Source of the DNA: Pseudomonadota bacterium
GTDB taxonomy: Bacteria; Pseudomonadota; Alphaproteobacteria; Acetobacterales; Acetobacteraceae
Direction: 5' to 3'
Length of the DNA stretch: 16,849 nt
NCBI GenBank assembly: GCA_021808055.1
Contig: JAKBCH010000040.1
Location: 1 to 16,849, forward strand
The translations under genes were made by a program, and so were the position numbers. Numbering within the stretch: position 1 is the stretch's first letter; each line of letters starts with the position of its first letter. Positions 14,863-16,849 of this stretch are shown here, piece by piece. Under the pieces are notes generated by a model. It worked only from the letters and a program-made list of their open reading frames with translations. It was not told the origin of the DNA and did no database searches.

Positions 14863-15689
14863 GCACGACAATTTCGCCCCTGCCCTCCGCTCATAAGCCC
14901 AGCCGCCTGGGCGAGCGGATTCTGGCCTGCTTCACCTGGGCGATGATCATCTACACCATGCTGCCCATCGGCGTGATGGTGGTGTTCAGCTTCAATTATG
15001 CTCCGGCCGGGCGCATTGCGCTCAACTGGCTGCATTTCACCTTTGCCAATTACCGCGATGCGTTCGGCATTCAGGACCTGACCGGGGCGCTCATCAATTC
15101 GCTGGAAGTGGCGATCGGCAGCGCGGTTATTTCCTCCATTATCGGCACGCCGCTGGCGTTGGCGCTGGCGCGTTACAGGTTTTGGGGCAAATCTGCGACC
15201 GACCTGGTTATCTTCGCGGATATCGCGGCACCCGCCGTGGTAGTTGGCGCCTCACTGCTCTCGCTGTTCCTGGCGCTTAATCTACCGCGCGGGCTGCTGA
15301 CGATTTTCATCGCGCACGTGGCCTTCAACCTCGCCTTTGCGGTGGTGGTGATCCGCGCCCGCGTTTCCGGGCTGGACCGCGCACTGGACCGCGCCGCGGC
15401 GGATTTGGGTGCCACCCCCTGGGTGGCGTTCTGGACCGTGACCTTCCCGCTGATTCTGCCAGGCATTATCGGCGCCTGTATGCTGTGCTTCCTGCTCTCA
15501 ATCGACGACCTGATTATTACATCCTTCGTCGCCGGGCAGACGCTCACCTTTCCGCTCTGGGTTTATGGCGCGGTGAAGGTGGGTATGCCGCCGCAGGTGT
15601 TTGTGCTCTCCACCTTCATCTTTCTGGGCGGCATAATGCTGGCGCTGGTAAATGTGGCGGTAACGCACCGCCGCGAGGCGGCAGCTTAA
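14859..15689 (+). CDS. potC: Polyamine-type ABC transporter permease PotC
   Basis: A 276-residue partner permease with about six transmembrane helices (first near 25-45, then 80-102, 115-140, 145-165, 198-218 and 240-265). The EAA loop, AAADLGATPWVAFWTVTFPL (179-198), is close to consensus. The stretch VVVFSFNYAPAGRIALNW is typical of PotC/PotI. It overlaps potB by 4 nt and ends the operon, giving a complete importer (ATPase, binding protein, two permeases) with no polyamine-metabolic enzyme in the window. The opposing cysK stop is only 6 nt beyond, and no terminator hairpin is evident between them. Confidence 0.92.
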   Translation: MSTTISPLPSAHKPSRLGERILACFTWAMIIYTMLPIGVMVVFSFNYAPAGRIALNWLHFTFANYRDAFGIQDLTGALINSLEVAIGSAVISSIIGTPLALALARYRFWGKSATDLVIFADIAAPAVVVGASLLSLFLALNLPRGLLTIFIAHVAFNLAFAVVVIRARVSGLDRALDRAAADLGATPWVAFWTVTFPLILPGIIGACMLCFLLSIDDLIITSFVAGQTLTFPLWVYGAVKVGMPPQVFVLSTFIFLGGIMLALVNVAVTHRREAAA

Positions 15690-15695
15690 GGCGGA

Positions 15696-16610
15696 TCAAC
15701 CCGGCAGAAAATCCGGCACGGAGAAGTAACGCTCACCCGTGTCGTAGTTGAAGCAGAGGATGCGCGAACCGGCGGGTAGCTCTGGCAGTTTCTTGGCTAT
15801 GGCGGCCAGCGTGGCGCCAGAGGAAATGCCGACCAGCAAACCTTCCTTCGCGGCGGATTGACGGGCGTAATCCTTGGCGGCGTCGCCCTCCACGGTGATG
15901 ACGCCGTCTATTGCCGCGGGGTGGAAATTATCCGGCACGAAGCCAGCGCCAATGCCCTGGATGGGATGGGGCGAGGGCGATCCGCCAGAGAGCACCGGCG
16001 AGGCGGCCGGTTCCACCGCAAAAACTTTTAAGTTGGGCCAATGTTTCTTCAGAGTCTCGGCGACGCCAGTGATATGCCCGCCCGTGCCAACACCGGTGAT
16101 GATGACATCTAGCCCCTCTGGGAAATCCGCCAGAATTTCCTGCGCGGTGGTGCGGGCATGCACCTCGATATTCGCCGGGTTCTCGAATTGCTGCGGAATA
16201 AACGCGCCGGGGTTTTGCGCCTGCAATTCCATCGCCCGGGCAATGGCACCCTTCATGCCCTTTTCCTTGGGCGTCAGATCAAAAGTCGCGCCATAAGCCT
16301 GCATCAAACGACGGCGTTCGATGGACATGCTTTCCGGCATCACCAGGATCAGCTTGTAGCCTTTCACCGCCGCCACCAAAGCCAAGCCAACGCCGGTATT
16401 GCCAGAGGTAGGCTCAATGATCAGCCCGCCGGGTTTGAGCAGCCCATCCCGCTCCGCCGCTTCGATCATCGCCAGCGCGATACGGTCTTTGATGGAGCCG
16501 CCAGGGTTGGTGCGCTCGGACTTCACCCAGACATTGGCCTCGGGAAACAAGCGGGAGAGACGGATATGCGGGGTGTTGCCAATGGTATCCAGAACAGAGC
16601 TGACCGGCAT
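15696..16610 (-). CDS. cysK: Cysteine synthase A (O-acetylserine sulfhydrylase)
   Basis: A 304-residue PLP enzyme that makes cysteine from O-acetylserine and sulfide in the cytoplasm. The PLP lysine is K41 in NPGGSIKDR; the substrate-binding loop TSGNTG is at 68-73, the phosphate-binding loop GTGGHITG at 175-182, and GISSGAT lies near the C-terminus. The length and C-terminus ([16 protein letters not shown]) fit CysK rather than cystathionine beta-synthase, which carries extra domains. AGGAG lies 7 nt upstream of the ATG at 16610. The preceding gene on the same strand is a DUF934 protein, 63 nt away, so cysK is probably the end of a sulfate/sulfite assimilation cluster. CysM-type thiosulfate use cannot be excluded. 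Confidence 0.95.
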   Translation of the reverse strand: MPVSSVLDTIGNTPHIRLSRLFPEANVWVKSERTNPGGSIKDRIALAMIEAAERDGLLKPGGLIIEPTSGNTGVGLALVAAVKGYKLILVMPESMSIERRRLMQAYGATFDLTPKEKGMKGAIARAMELQAQNPGAFIPQQFENPANIEVHARTTAQEILADFPEGLDVIITGVGTGGHITGVAETLKKHWPNLKVFAVEPAASPVLSGGSPSPHPIQGIGAGFVPDNFHPAAIDGVITVEGDAAKDYARQSAAKEGLLVGISSGATLAAIAKKLPELPAGSRILCFNYDTGERYFSVPDFLPG

Positions 16611-16673
16611 TTCTATACTCCTGGCGTTTTTCGTTATGTCGCGCCGAAGCGCCCCCGGTACAAGGCCGGAATT

Positions 16674-16849
16674 TTACACAGCCTCCCGCGCCCGCGTGAG
16701 GGAGCGGCGCAGAAGCTGCCCCGGCTGATGCGGCTTGGCCAAGGCGGCGGCAAATTGCGCCGGCGCATGTTCCGCCGGGGTTTCAAAGCTGGTGAAACCG
16801 CAGGCGATTAAAAAGGCGAACTGGTCTGGCAGAAAATGCCCGGTGGCGC
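16674..16849 (-). CDS. DUF934 family protein, C-terminal end only (partial at window edge)
   Basis: Reading the minus strand from the window edge gives 57 codons and a TAA stop (16674-16676). The start of this piece, ATGHFLPDQFAFLIACGFTSFE, matches the conserved C-terminal block of DUF934 proteins (pattern G-x-LPDQ-x-FL-x-x-GF-x-SFE). It ends in a helical, basic tail (QLLRRSLTRAREAV). DUF934 proteins are commonly encoded next to the sulfite reductase gene cysI, and are thought to serve sulfite reduction; their exact role is unknown. The 63-nt gap to cysK has a small GCGC-TTCG-GCGC hairpin with no T-tract, so read-through into cysK is likely. The 5' part and the presumed cysI lie outside the window. 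Confidence 0.75.
   Translation of the reverse strand, partial: ATGHFLPDQFAFLIACGFTSFETPAEHAPAQFAAALAKPHQPGQLLRRSLTRAREAV

Noticed and set aside
16640..16660. GCGC-TTCG-GCGC hairpin between DUF934 and cysK as a terminator
   Set aside because: The stem has only four pairs and no T-tract follows on the minus strand.
1..16849. CRISPR array, insertion sequence, toxin-antitoxin or defence island
   Set aside because: No regularly spaced repeats, transposase, terminal inverted repeats or recognisable defence proteins were seen. Apart from the lysozyme scar, the content is core metabolism, transport and signalling.

Overview
The window is GC-rich bacterial chromosome. It starts with 21 consecutive G, probably a read or contig-end artefact. 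The gene content points to an alphaproteobacterium: a short GluRS with no zinc cluster, a YfgM-like TPR protein followed by BamB and Der, an MHYT-(GGDEF)-EAL signalling protein, and a DUF934-cysK sulfur locus. I would guess Rhodospirillales/Acetobacteraceae (Acidocella/Acidiphilium-like), but that is inference from gene content and protein style only.

Layout. 22-353: the C-terminal part of a GH24 phage lysozyme, frameshifted and without its catalytic N-terminus, directly abutting a tRNA-Ala(GGC) gene (354-429, minus). 553-5256 (plus): gltX, a YfgM-like membrane TPR protein, bamB and der, tightly packed with 4-nt and 8-nt overlaps at the last two junctions. This resembles the hisS-yfgM-bamB-der order of gammaproteobacteria, with another synthetase in first place. 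5267-8557 (minus): a GtrB/DPM1-like glycosyltransferase, a small proline-rich lipoprotein and an ABC-F (Uup-type) ATPase. 8691-9137 (plus): an uncharacterised one-TM protein. 9129-11195 (minus): a large membrane c-di-GMP protein with an intact EAL site and a degenerate GGDEF signature.

11625-15689 (plus): a complete polyamine-type ABC importer in the order ATPase, binding protein, permease, permease (potA-potD-potB-potC). A gene-poor stretch of about 430 nt precedes it and holds a terminator-like hairpin and a small ORF that overlaps the potA start. 15696 to the window end (minus): cysK, preceded by the 3' end of a DUF934 gene, a family usually next to sulfite reductase, so this looks like the edge of a cysteine-biosynthesis locus.

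Most of the window is ordinary housekeeping and transport sequence. I do not see a convincing new multi-gene system. The spots most worth a second look are the lysozyme scar at the tRNA, the pot leader, the RQ variant of the twin-arginine motif in PotD, the EGEEF variant with an intact RxxD I-site, and the two uncharacterised proteins near 7.1-7.6 kb and 8.7-9.1 kb.
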